From Candidatus Altimarinota bacterium (GTDB taxonomy: Bacteria > Patescibacteriota > Gracilibacteria > UBA1369 > LOWO2-01-FULL-3), in NCBI GenBank assembly GCA_023231115.1, contig JALNWA010000001.1, positions 267,638 through 331,637 of the forward strand: a stretch of DNA of 64,000 nucleotides. Direction: 5' to 3'. Under the pieces are notes generated by a model. It had not been told where the DNA came from and searched no databases. It worked only from the letters and a program-made list of their open reading frames with translations. Of the stretch, positions 45,053 through 53,070 are shown piece after piece; the stretch's first letter is position 1, and the number at the start of each line of letters is the position of its first letter. The translations under genes and the position numbers were made by a program.

Positions 45053-45852
45053 TGAAAAAAACAAACTCAAGAAAAGGTCCACTAATAATGGGCATATTGA
45101 ATATCACTCCGGACTCCTTCAGCGACGGAGGCAAATTTATGACACTGGAAGAATCAATCAAACAAGCCAAGAAAATGATTGAAGAAGGAGTCGATATTTT
45201 AGATATAGGCGGAGAATCAACAGGCCCAAATTCGAAATTCGTAACACAAGAAGAAGAAATTTCCAGAGTAATTCCGGTAATAAAAGCGATAAGAGAATTT
45301 TCGGAAATACCAATTTCAATAGATACATACAAAGCAAACGTAGCGGCAGAAGCAATTAAAAGCGGCGCAGACATGATAAACGACGTAACTGCATTACGAG
45401 AAGACCAAAAAATGGCAGACATTGTAAAGAAGCATAAATGCCCTGTGATAATGATGTATTCGAAGGACAATTCGCCAAGAACAACGACAAAAGACAAAAA
45501 ATATCCAAACATAATGCAAACAATAAAAAAGTTTTTTGAGGAAAGAATTGCATACGCAAAATCAAAAGGAATAAAAGGAGATCAAATAATATTGGACCCA
45601 GGAATGGGCCAATTCATAAGCAATCTACCACATTACAGCTTTGAAATAATTGCAAAATTACAAGAATTAAACATATTCAAAAAACCGATTTTAGTGGGAT
45701 TTTCAAGAAAATCATTTTTAAAAGAAGAAATGTCTTCACGCGAAGACAAAGCAAAAACATTAAGCGCTATTGCATATATTAACGGAGCCAATATAATAAG
45801 AACCCACGACGTGGGAGGACTTAGAAATTATTTAAACCTAATATGCCAATAG
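45052..45852 (+). CDS. folP: Dihydropteroate synthase
   Basis: Joins p-aminobenzoate to hydroxymethyl-dihydropterin pyrophosphate. The 266-residue TIM barrel has MGILNITPDSFSDGGKF, DIGGESTGPNS, DTYKANVAAEAIKSGADMIN, LDPGMGQF and VGFSRKSFL, and ends with RTHDVGG. All sulfa-site and substrate motifs are present. It is the first folate gene of the operon and overlaps the PTPS gene by 10 bp. Confidence 0.96.
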   Translation: MKKTNSRKGPLIMGILNITPDSFSDGGKFMTLEESIKQAKKMIEEGVDILDIGGESTGPNSKFVTQEEEISRVIPVIKAIREFSEIPISIDTYKANVAAEAIKSGADMINDVTALREDQKMADIVKKHKCPVIMMYSKDNSPRTTTKDKKYPNIMQTIKKFFEERIAYAKSKGIKGDQIILDPGMGQFISNLPHYSFEIIAKLQELNIFKKPILVGFSRKSFLKEEMSSREDKAKTLSAIAYINGANIIRTHDVGGLRNYLNLICQ

Positions 45853-46193
45853 TAAAATTAAATTGCACCTTAAGCTTTGCGGCATCGCACTTCCTTACAA
45901 AATACAAAGGGAAATGCGAGAATTTGCACGGCCATAACTATAAAGTTATCATTACAGTTGAAGATGAAATAAAAGAAAACGGACTCGCAATCGACTTTAA
46001 AGACATAAAAAAAATAGCTGAAGAAAAAGTAATAAACATACTGGATCATGCACACTTAAACGACATAATCGAAAATCCTTCAGCTGAAAATATTGCAGTT
46101 TGGACATGGGAAAAATTAAAAAAAGATTTACCTCTAAAAAAAGTCACAATTTTCGAAACAGAAGATTATTACTGCGAATATGAAGGGAAATAA
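45843..46193 (+). CDS. PTPS/QueD-family enzyme, probable dual PTPS-I/III
   Basis: The 116-residue protein has the zinc ligands His16, His29 and His31 (LHGHNY). The catalytic region reads C25-E26-N-L-H-G-H, i.e. CExxHGH. In this family Cys at this site serves queuosine synthesis (QueD, PTPS-I), Glu serves folate synthesis (PTPS-III, a replacement for FolB), and the combination marks dual enzymes. The second catalytic triad is plausible around Asp68-His69. Its place between folP and folK, with no folB in the window, supports a folate role; queA elsewhere in the window supports the queuosine role. Not tested. Confidence 0.85.
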   Translation: MPIVKLNCTLSFAASHFLTKYKGKCENLHGHNYKVIITVEDEIKENGLAIDFKDIKKIAEEKVINILDHAHLNDIIENPSAENIAVWTWEKLKKDLPLKKVTIFETEDYYCEYEGK

Positions 46194-46617
46194 AGCATAT
46201 TTAAGCCTTGGATCAAATCTCGGAGACAGAGAGAATTTTTTGAAAAAAGCTATTTCGGAAATAAAAAAAATAGCAAAAATTAAAAAAAAATCAAAAATTT
46301 ACGAAACTTCACCTGTCGGATACAAAAATCAGGGAAATTTTTTAAACATGGTAATCTCAATCGAAACGGCGGTCTCACCTAAAGAATTGCTGGAAAATCT
46401 ACAAAAAATAGAAAAAGAACTCGGAAGAGAAAAGAAAATAAAAAACGGCCCAAGAACAATAGATATAGACATTTTGACATATGAGGATACAATAGTCGAC
46501 GAACCCAACCTGAAAATACCACATCCAAGAATGTACGAACGCAAATTCGTTTTAGTGCCTCTACTTGAACTGCTGGATAAAAAAGAAAAAAATTCACAAT
46601 GGATACACAAAAAATAG
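46180..46617 (+). CDS. folK: Hydroxymethyl-dihydropterin pyrophosphokinase
   Basis: Pyrophosphorylates 6-hydroxymethyl-7,8-dihydropterin. The 145-residue protein has LSLGSNLGDRENFLKKA, YKNQGNFLNMVISIET, GPRTIDIDILTY and IPHPRMYERKFVLVPLLEL, the complete family pattern. It overlaps the PTPS gene by 14 bp and folE by 19 bp, so translation is tightly coupled. Confidence 0.95.
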   Translation: MKGNKAYLSLGSNLGDRENFLKKAISEIKKIAKIKKKSKIYETSPVGYKNQGNFLNMVISIETAVSPKELLENLQKIEKELGREKKIKNGPRTIDIDILTYEDTIVDEPNLKIPHPRMYERKFVLVPLLELLDKKEKNSQWIHKK

Positions 46618-47150
46618 AAAAAGCAGCTAAAGAGCTGTTGAAAGCAATAGGGGAAGACGAAAACCGAGAAGGACTGATTAAAACTCCGGAAAGAGTGGCA
46701 AAATCTTTCGGAAAATTATTCGGAGGATATGACAAAAATCCGGAAGATATTTTGACTGAATTTGACGGAGAAAATTATGATGAAATGATTATATGCAAAA
46801 ATATAGATTTTTATTCTACATGCGAACATCACATGATCCCATTTTTCGGAAGAGTATCAATTGGCTACATTCCAAATAAAAAAATCATAGGAATTTCAAA
46901 ACTTCCAAGAATAGTCGAAATATTCAGTCGCAGACTGCAAAATCAGGAACGCATGACTATGCAAATCGCAAAAACATTAAATTCACTATTAAAACCTCAA
47001 GGAGTTGGAGTGGTTGTAGAAGCTCAACATTTATGCACGATGGCAAGGGGAGTGGAAAAACAAAATGCATCAATAACAACATCATCATTCACAGGACTTT
47101 TCAAAAAGAAAATGAAAACACGAAGTGAATTTTTAGGATTGATAAAATGA
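46599..47150 (+). CDS. folE: GTP cyclohydrolase I
   Basis: Converts GTP to 7,8-dihydroneopterin triphosphate, the entry step for folate and queuosine. The 183-residue protein has the zinc ligands in STCEHHMIPFFGRVSIGYIP (Cys/His near 73-76) and HLCTMARGVEKQNASI, plus QERMTMQIA. It is the FolE1 type. It overlaps pabA by 4 bp. Confidence 0.96.
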   Translation: MDTQKIEKAAKELLKAIGEDENREGLIKTPERVAKSFGKLFGGYDKNPEDILTEFDGENYDEMIICKNIDFYSTCEHHMIPFFGRVSIGYIPNKKIIGISKLPRIVEIFSRRLQNQERMTMQIAKTLNSLLKPQGVGVVVEAQHLCTMARGVEKQNASITTSSFTGLFKKKMKTRSEFLGLIK

Positions 47151-47707
47151 TTTTACTGATAGATAACTACGATTCCTTTACCTACAACCTCTATCAATTG
47201 ATAGAAAAACTGGGGGAGGAAACAAAAGTCGTGAAGAATGACGAGATTTCAATAAACGAAATTAAAAAAATAAAACCTTCAAAAATAATAATATCCCCCG
47301 GCCCGGGAAACCCAAAGGATTCAGGAATTTCAAAAAAAATAATAGAGACCTTCTACAAAGAAATCCCAATTCTTGGAGTATGTCTGGGGCATCAATGTAT
47401 AGGAGAAATATTTGGATCGAAAGTATTACATGCAAAAAAAATGATGCACGGAAAAACATCAAAGATTTATCATTTCAAAAATTCAATATTCAAAAACATA
47501 AAAAGTCCATTCATTGGAGCAAGATATCATTCACTAATAGTTGATAAAGTCCCTAAAGATTTTACACTTACAGCATGGACTTCAGACGGAGAAATAATGG
47601 GCATAAGGCACAGCAAATACAATCTTTTCGGAGTTCAATTTCATCCTGAATCTTTTATGACAGGACAAGGAGAAAAAATAATGAAAAATTTTCTAAATGA
47701 AAAATAA
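47147..47707 (+). CDS. pabA: Aminodeoxychorismate synthase glutamine amidotransferase component
   Basis: Class I glutamine amidotransferase supplying ammonia to PabB. LIDNYDSFTYNLYQL, SPGPGNPKDSG, the nucleophile Cys in GVCLGHQCIGEIFG (about 79) and FHPESFMT (His/Glu of the triad). TrpG is very similar, but the folate neighbourhood favours PabA. It starts in the folE stop (ATGA) and overlaps pabB by 11 bp. Confidence 0.93.
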   Translation: MILLIDNYDSFTYNLYQLIEKLGEETKVVKNDEISINEIKKIKPSKIIISPGPGNPKDSGISKKIIETFYKEIPILGVCLGHQCIGEIFGSKVLHAKKMMHGKTSKIYHFKNSIFKNIKSPFIGARYHSLIVDKVPKDFTLTAWTSDGEIMGIRHSKYNLFGVQFHPESFMTGQGEKIMKNFLNEK

Positions 47708-48914
47708 AACAATAAAAAATACAACGATATTAGACATTTTCAATAGTCTTGGCAAAGATGAAAAAAACATATGCCTGTTTTACAGCAGAGAAAAAGAAGG
47801 ATGGGAAAAAATATTGGCATTTAATCCTGTAAAAAAATTTATATACAAAATATCGAAAAAAGATTTTGAAAAAAATGTGACAAAATTTATAGAAGAAGAG
47901 ACAAATAAAAAAAGAAAAGTTTTAGGTTTTTTCTCTTACGATTTAGGATATAAAATTCATAAAATAAAGAACAAAGCAAAAGATGATTTAATGCTTCCAG
48001 ACATATATTTATTATCATTCGACAAATGGATAACAGAAGGGAAAAACGAAATAGAAATAAATTACGTAAAAGATATAATAAAAGAATGTTCATCAAATTC
48101 TAAAAATTTCACAGCACAACAAAGCAGAGAAGCTTACAACAAAGCCTATTTCACGACAAAAAATCACATAAAAGAAGGAGATATATATCAATTAAATTTG
48201 ACGCACAGACTTTTGGCAAAAACAAAAACGCCTTCGAAAGAAATATTCCAAAAAATAATAGAAAATAATAAAGTCGGATTTTTAGCTTACATAAAAGACA
48301 AAGATTTCGAGATATTCAGCGCGTCACCGGAACGTTTTGTTAAAATAAAAGGGAATAGGATAGAAACAAGCCCGATAAAAGGCACACGCCCAAGAGGAAA
48401 AACAAATGAAGAAGATATAAAATTAAAAAACGAACTCAAAAAAAACAAAAAAGAATCTGCAGAATTAAATATGATAACAGACTTACTTAGAAACGATCTT
48501 GGAAAGTTCTGTAAAATCGGTAGCATAAAAGTGAAAGAGCAAAGGATAATTAAAAAATACAACAATGTTTGGCACACAATGAGTAAAATTTCAGGTACGA
48601 TAGATGAGGGGACAAACCCGATAAAGGGTCTTATTTCAATGCTTCCAGGCGGATCCGTAACAGGATGCCCTAAAAAACGTGCAATAGAAATAATAGATAA
48701 AATAGAGCCAAAAACTCGTGGAATTTACACAGGAATAATAGGACAAATAACAAATAAAAATGATATGGATTTCAGTATCGCAATAAGAACGATAATAAGA
48801 AAAGGTGATAATCTTTATTTGCAAGTCGGAGGAGGCATAGTCGCAGATTCAAAAAACAAAGATGAATTTGAAGAAACCCTACATAAAGCAAAATCATTCA
48901 TGAAAATACTATGA
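47697..48914 (+). CDS. pabB: Aminodeoxychorismate synthase component I
   Basis: Aminates chorismate to 4-amino-4-deoxychorismate. The 405-residue chorismate-binding enzyme has SASPERFVKI, PIKGTRPRG (the Lys typical of PabB, where TrpE has Ala), MITDLLRNDLGKF, HTMSKISGTI and LPGGSVTGCPKKRAIEII. The N-terminus is shorter than in TrpE. It overlaps pabA and pabC by a few bases. The PIKGT motif and pabC next door make PabB rather than TrpE. Confidence 0.95.
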   Translation: MKNKTIKNTTILDIFNSLGKDEKNICLFYSREKEGWEKILAFNPVKKFIYKISKKDFEKNVTKFIEEETNKKRKVLGFFSYDLGYKIHKIKNKAKDDLMLPDIYLLSFDKWITEGKNEIEINYVKDIIKECSSNSKNFTAQQSREAYNKAYFTTKNHIKEGDIYQLNLTHRLLAKTKTPSKEIFQKIIENNKVGFLAYIKDKDFEIFSASPERFVKIKGNRIETSPIKGTRPRGKTNEEDIKLKNELKKNKKESAELNMITDLLRNDLGKFCKIGSIKVKEQRIIKKYNNVWHTMSKISGTIDEGTNPIKGLISMLPGGSVTGCPKKRAIEIIDKIEPKTRGIYTGIIGQITNKNDMDFSIAIRTIIRKGDNLYLQVGGGIVADSKNKDEFEETLHKAKSFMKIL

Positions 48915-49681
48915 TAACTCTACAAAACAATAAGTTCATAAAAAAAGCGCCTACAAAAGCCATAAGCCCCTATAAAACAAATAAAGGAGTTTTCGAAACA
49001 TTAAGGACATTCAATAAAAAACCATTGTTGATAAATCTACATTTAAAAAGACTTTTCAATTCAGCAAAAAAAATAAATCTAAAAATAAAACATACAAAAA
49101 AAGAAATTATGGAGATGATAGAAAAAATCATAAAAAAATCTCCACATAAAACACAAAAAATAAAAATAATTGCCACACAAAAAGACACAATAATAACATC
49201 AATAAAAGCGGAAATAGACAAGAAAATATATTCTGGAGTAGCGATAAAGAGCATCAACACGCAAAGAATTATGCCAGAAATAAAATTGTTGTCATATTTT
49301 CCATCATTTATCGCACACGAGGATGCAGTAAAAAAAGGTTTTTTCGACGCACTTTTGATAGACGATAAAAACGAAGTATACGAAGGAGCTTACAGTAATA
49401 TTTTCTGGTTTGAAAAAGGCATTTTATGTACACGCAAAGACAAAGTTCTCCCAGGAATAACAAGAGAAATAATATTAAAAAACACGAAATTCAAAATAAA
49501 ATTTAAAAAAATAAAATTGGAAGATCTAAAAAAACAAAAAGAAATATTTATTACTCAAAGCATAAATTTGGTAGTTCCTGTAACAAAAATAGACGAAACA
49601 AAAATAAACAGTGGAAGTGTAGGAAATAAAACAAAAGCTGTCATGAAAGAGGTAAATTCCTTGCTTTTCTTCTCTTCCTGA
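48911..49681 (+). CDS. pabC: Aminodeoxychorismate lyase (PLP class IV)
   Basis: Releases pyruvate to give p-aminobenzoate. The 256-residue fold-type IV protein has GVFETLRTF, the probable PLP lysine in LSYFPSFIAHEDAVKKGFFD (pattern L-x-Y), VYEGAYSNIFWF and VLPGITREIIL. Branched-chain aminotransferases are related, but the position after pabAB indicates PabC. The last 41 bp overlap the convergent dedA-type gene. Confidence 0.9.
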   Translation: MITLQNNKFIKKAPTKAISPYKTNKGVFETLRTFNKKPLLINLHLKRLFNSAKKINLKIKHTKKEIMEMIEKIIKKSPHKTQKIKIIATQKDTIITSIKAEIDKKIYSGVAIKSINTQRIMPEIKLLSYFPSFIAHEDAVKKGFFDALLIDDKNEVYEGAYSNIFWFEKGILCTRKDKVLPGITREIILKNTKFKIKFKKIKLEDLKKQKEIFITQSINLVVPVTKIDETKINSGSVGNKTKAVMKEVNSLLFFSS

Positions 49682-50273
49682 TAAAGAAAAAAGAAGCGAC
49701 AAAAACAATAAAAATGACGAGAAAAATAATCCCTATCATTTTTGAATATTTGAAAATAAATTCCTGATTTTCTCCAAAGAAATACCCCAAAGCCGCCAAT
49801 ATAGCACTCCAAACAGTAGCCCCAAGGAATGTATAAAAAACAAACGATAAATAATTCATCTTAACAAAACCGGCTGGAATAGAGATAAGATGCCTAATTC
49901 CTGGGACAAGTCTTCCTAAAAAAGTAGCAATATTTCCACGCTCCAAAAAATATTTCTCAGCTTTTTCTATATGAGATTTATTTAAAAATATATATTTTGC
50001 CCATTTTTTTTCAGCAATAAGGTAAATCAATGGCCTTCCTAAAATTCTAGCCAATATATAATTAAAAGAAGCTCCAGCAACACTCCCAAGTCCAGCCAAA
50101 AGTACAATCAAAAAGACATTCATTTCTCCTTTTGAAGCCAAATAAGCCGCAGGAGGAATAACAAGCTCAGAGGGCAAAGGAATAAAAGAACTCTCTACAG
50201 CCATAAGAAAAAAAACTCCACCGTAGCCAAGATGAGCAGTCAAAGCCAACAATTTAGTTATCAAAAATTCCAT
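49641..50273 (-). CDS. DedA-family membrane protein
   Basis: The 210-residue protein has 4-5 membrane helices and the DedA hallmarks ESSFIPLPSELVIPPA, LGSVAGASFNYILARILG, FLGRLVPGIRHLISIPAGFVKM and the C-terminal helix before a basic KRRKARN tail. DedA proteins take part in lipid carrier recycling and membrane homeostasis. It follows the 50275-50511 gene by 1 bp and is probably cotranscribed. Confidence 0.92.
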   Translation of the reverse strand: MEFLITKLLALTAHLGYGGVFFLMAVESSFIPLPSELVIPPAAYLASKGEMNVFLIVLLAGLGSVAGASFNYILARILGRPLIYLIAEKKWAKYIFLNKSHIEKAEKYFLERGNIATFLGRLVPGIRHLISIPAGFVKMNYLSFVFYTFLGATVWSAILAALGYFFGENQEFIFKYSKMIGIIFLVIFIVFVASFFFIRKRRKARNLPLS

Positions 50274-50274
50274 T

Positions 50275-50511
50275 TTAAATAATATCTTTTATGTCTTCAT
50301 CGGGAAGATAAATCAAGAACATACCAAGAAGAAAAGTAAAAACATTACTAAAAACAGGGTGTTCTGGAAATATATACATATCCAATAAATTCCAAAGCCC
50401 ACGCCAAATCATTACAACAGCAATCAAGGCAAAAACAACTCCAAAAAATTTTTTATGCAACCGCAAAGAAATTCTTATTTTTTTCTGAACATCTTTTACA
50501 GAATTATCCAT
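50275..50511 (-). CDS. Small membrane protein, 78 aa
   Basis: Two hydrophobic stretches (about 19-44, FFGVVFALIAVVMIWRGLWNLL; and 52-70, VFSNVFTFLLGMFLIYLP) and a basic N-terminus. No family is recognised. It is the first gene of a pair with dedA. Confidence 0.6.
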   Translation of the reverse strand: MDNSVKDVQKKIRISLRLHKKFFGVVFALIAVVMIWRGLWNLLDMYIFPEHPVFSNVFTFLLGMFLIYLPDEDIKDII

Positions 50512-50530
50512 AGGAATTATATTTAAAATA

Positions 50531-50617
50531 TGGTGCCCAAGGAGGGAATCGAACCCTCACGATGTTGCCACCACGGGATTTTGAGTCCCGCGCGTCTACC
50601 AATTCCGCCACCTGGGC
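50531..50617 (-). tRNA. tRNA-Leu (CAA)
   Basis: An 87-nt class II tRNA with encoded CCA: acceptor GCCCAGG/CTTGGGC, anticodon loop CTCAAAA in a CGGGA/TCCCG stem, a long variable arm (TGGTGGCAACATCGTG) and T arm GAGGG/CCCTC. It reads UUG. Confidence 0.95.
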
Positions 50618-50637
50618 ATTTTAAAGAAGCGAGTGTA

Positions 50638-50666
50638 AAATTAACAAACAATTGATAATAAGTCAA
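50638..50666 (-). promoter_or_regulatory. Promoter for tRNA-Leu
   Basis: Minus strand TTGACT (50661-50666), 17-bp spacer, TAATTT (50638-50643). It overlaps the opposite-facing obg promoter. Confidence 0.6.
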
Positions 50667-50680
50667 AAGATTGCTACTCT
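50652..50680 (+). promoter_or_regulatory. Promoter for obg, likely leaderless
   Basis: TTGATA (50652-50657), 17-bp spacer, TACTCT (50675-50680). The ATG at 50687 is 6 bp after the -10, where transcription should start. Confidence 0.6.
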
Positions 50681-50686
50681 GTACGC

Positions 50687-51997
50687 ATGTTTTGTGACGA
50701 ATTAAAAATAAAGGTTCAGGCAGGGAACGGTGGAGACGGCTGTATTAGCTTCCGCCGAGAAAAATTTGTAGCCAAAGGAGGCCCTAATGGTGGAGATGGA
50801 GGAAATGGTGGAAACATCATTATAAGAACAAATCCAAACATAAACACACTAAGCCATCTTGCCCACAAAAAAGCCTATAAAGCTTCGAAAGGTGAAAACG
50901 GAATGGGGTCAAACATGTACGGAAAAAGAGGAGAAGATATGGAAATTGAAGTTCCGGTCGGAACGATTATTTTTAATTCAGATAAATCAAAAATATTGGC
51001 TGATCTCTCAAAAGAACAAACTGAAATAATAATAGCAAAAGGTGGACGAGGAGGAATGGGAAACGCGCATTTCGTGTCATCTATAAGACAAGCTCCTCGA
51101 TTTGCAGAAAATGGAGAACCGGGAGAAGAAAAAGAAATAGTGATGGAATTAAAACTTGTCGCCGACGTAGGTATTATAGGGCTTCCATCAGCCGGAAAAT
51201 CAACATTAATTTCAGTAATTAGCAATGCTCGTCCGAAAATTGCGGAATATCATTTTACGACATTGATTCCAAATTTGGGCGTCGTAGATATGTCAAAATT
51301 TGGAGGAGATTCAAGTAATTCGTTCGTAGTTGCAGATATTCCTGGTTTGATCGAAGGAGCAAGCCAAGGAAAAGGGTTGGGCCATCAATTTTTAAAACAC
51401 ATAGCAAGAACACAAATACTAATTCACGTTATAGACGGATCGCTTGAAAACGCAGACATTAGCTATAAAACAATAAACAAGGAACTGAAAGAATTTGATA
51501 AAGCATTGGCAAAAAAACCGCAGATAGTAGTTATAAATAAAAGAGATTTATTGACAGATGAAGCATTAAAAGCAAAGAAAAAAGAACTTAGAAAGGCATA
51601 CAAAAAAGGAGAAATATTTGAAATTTCCGGAGTAACACACGAAGGTTTGAAACCTCTTTTATTCGAAATCTCAAAAAAACTGATAGAATTCAAGAAATAT
51701 CTTAGGAATAATCCACCGGAAGACGTGGTAGAAATGCCTGTACTTCAGCCACATCTTGAAAAAGCGCCATTTATTCTTGAAAAGATAAAGAAAAACAAGA
51801 ATAGCAAAATTTTCAGAATCAGCGGAACAAAGATAAACAGGCTCGCAATAATGACAGACATAAGAAATCCGGAAGGACTTGAAAGAATGTATATATACAT
51901 GGAAAAATTTGGTATAAATAAACTAATAAACAAAAAAGGAGCAACATTCGGAGACTTCATAGAAATAAGTGGAAAAAAAATACCTTACAGAAAATAA
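50687..51997 (+). CDS. obg: GTPase Obg (CgtA)
   Basis: Ribosome-assembly and stress GTPase. The 436-residue protein has the glycine-rich N-terminal Obg fold (VQAGNGGDGCISFRREKF, GGPNGGDGGNGGN), the G domain (GLPSAGKSTL, ADIPGLIEGASQGKGLGHQF, NKRD) and a C-terminal OCT domain (about 350-436, with KIFRISGTKINRL). The ATG lies immediately after a -10 element. It overlaps nothing; pth starts 1 bp after the stop, forming an operon. Confidence 0.96.
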   Translation: MFCDELKIKVQAGNGGDGCISFRREKFVAKGGPNGGDGGNGGNIIIRTNPNINTLSHLAHKKAYKASKGENGMGSNMYGKRGEDMEIEVPVGTIIFNSDKSKILADLSKEQTEIIIAKGGRGGMGNAHFVSSIRQAPRFAENGEPGEEKEIVMELKLVADVGIIGLPSAGKSTLISVISNARPKIAEYHFTTLIPNLGVVDMSKFGGDSSNSFVVADIPGLIEGASQGKGLGHQFLKHIARTQILIHVIDGSLENADISYKTINKELKEFDKALAKKPQIVVINKRDLLTDEALKAKKKELRKAYKKGEIFEISGVTHEGLKPLLFEISKKLIEFKKYLRNNPPEDVVEMPVLQPHLEKAPFILEKIKKNKNSKIFRISGTKINRLAIMTDIRNPEGLERMYIYMEKFGINKLINKKGATFGDFIEISGKKIPYRK

Positions 51998-52549
51998 ATG
52001 AAGATCATCGTAGGTTTGGGAAATATTGGAGAAAAATACGAGAACACGCGTCACAACGTGGGATTTATGTTTATCGATGAACTGATAAAGGAACTTGGGA
52101 AAGAAGTATCAATGGAAGAAAGCCCTAAATTCAAAGCAGAAATAGGCAAGATTTCACATGAAGGAGAAGATTTTTTGTTGGTAAAACCTACAACATTTAT
52201 GAATTTATCCGGAGAAGCAGTCTCCAAAATATTAAATTTTTACAAAGAGAACCCAAAAAACTTATTCGTAATATACGACGACGTTGATCTGCCTCTAGGC
52301 AAAATACGAGTACGGGACAAAGGATCCGCAGGCACACACAACGGCATGAAATCAGTTATTCAACAGATTGGAACAGAAAATTTCACAAGAATAAGAATAG
52401 GAATTGAAAGCAGGGGAGTATCAAGCCCAAAACAACAAGATATCAGCGATTTTGTGTTATCTAAGTTCAAAGGAGAAGAAATTTCAGAGGTAAAAAAGGC
52501 CATGGAAGAGGGGATAAAAGAGTTAAAAAACCTTATAATCTCAAAATAA
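51998..52549 (+). CDS. pth: Peptidyl-tRNA hydrolase
   Basis: Rescues peptidyl-tRNAs. The 183-residue protein has [24 protein letters not shown] (with the catalytic His20 in TRHN), KPTTFMNLSGEAV, YDDVDLPLGKIRVRDKGSAG-type region and HNGMKS. Normal length. It adjoins obg and precedes the rplU promoter. Confidence 0.96.
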   Translation: MKIIVGLGNIGEKYENTRHNVGFMFIDELIKELGKEVSMEESPKFKAEIGKISHEGEDFLLVKPTTFMNLSGEAVSKILNFYKENPKNLFVIYDDVDLPLGKIRVRDKGSAGTHNGMKSVIQQIGTENFTRIRIGIESRGVSSPKQQDISDFVLSKFKGEEISEVKKAMEEGIKELKNLIISK

Positions 52550-52551
52550 GC

Positions 52552-52580
52552 TTGACCAGTTCAGGATTTTTACGTAGATT
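52552..52580 (+). promoter_or_regulatory. Promoter for rplU
   Basis: TTGACC (52552-52557), 17-bp spacer, TAGATT (52575-52580). The leader holds two TACGTA sequences (52571-52576 and 52595-52600). Confidence 0.6.
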
Positions 52581-52615
52581 ACATACGCAAATTTTACGTA
52601 TTAAACACCACAAAA

Positions 52616-53068
52616 ATGTTCGCAATAATCGAAACAGGAGGAAAACAGTATAAAGTAGAGAAAGGTTCAATCCTAGAAATCGAAAAATTAGATCTAAATG
52701 CCGATGATAAGCTAGAAATCGACAAAGTTGTTTTGATTGTAGACGGAGAGAATGTAAAACTTGGAACACCATACATCGAAGGTGCTTTCGCAGAAGTAAA
52801 GGTCGTAGAACAAACAAAAGCAGACAAAATCTACGTATACAAGATGAAGGCTAAAAAAAGATATCAAAAGAAACAAGGACACAGACAAAAACTTACTAAA
52901 ATTGAAATATTGAATATTTCAGCTTCAGGAGCAAAACCTGTAGAGAAAAAAGTAAAAGAAGTTGTAGTCAAAAAAGAAAAAAAAGAAAGCAAACCAAAGA
53001 CAGAAAAGAAAACAGCTGTAAAAAAGACAACAGCTAAAAAAACAACTTCAAAGAAAAAAGAAGAATAA
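52616..53068 (+). CDS. rplU: 50S ribosomal protein L21 with a long basic C-terminal tail
   Basis: Residues 1-103 are ordinary L21 (FAIIETGGKQYKVEKGSI, KLGTPYIEGA, KMKAKKRYQKKQGHRQKLTK). Residues about 104-150 add a Lys/Thr/Glu-rich tail with KKTTAKKTTSKKK repeats, which is not part of the standard L21 fold and would extend from the ribosome surface. L27 (rpmA), which normally follows rplU, is not here; a convergent pseudouridine synthase follows instead. Confidence 0.92.
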   Translation: MFAIIETGGKQYKVEKGSILEIEKLDLNADDKLEIDKVVLIVDGENVKLGTPYIEGAFAEVKVVEQTKADKIYVYKMKAKKRYQKKQGHRQKLTKIEILNISASGAKPVEKKVKEVVVKKEKKESKPKTEKKTAVKKTTAKKTTSKKKEE

Positions 53069-53070
53069 GC

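Noticed and set aside
47147..48914. trpG/trpE (anthranilate synthase) instead of pabA/pabB.
   Set aside because: The PIKGT motif and the folE and pabC neighbours indicate p-aminobenzoate synthesis.
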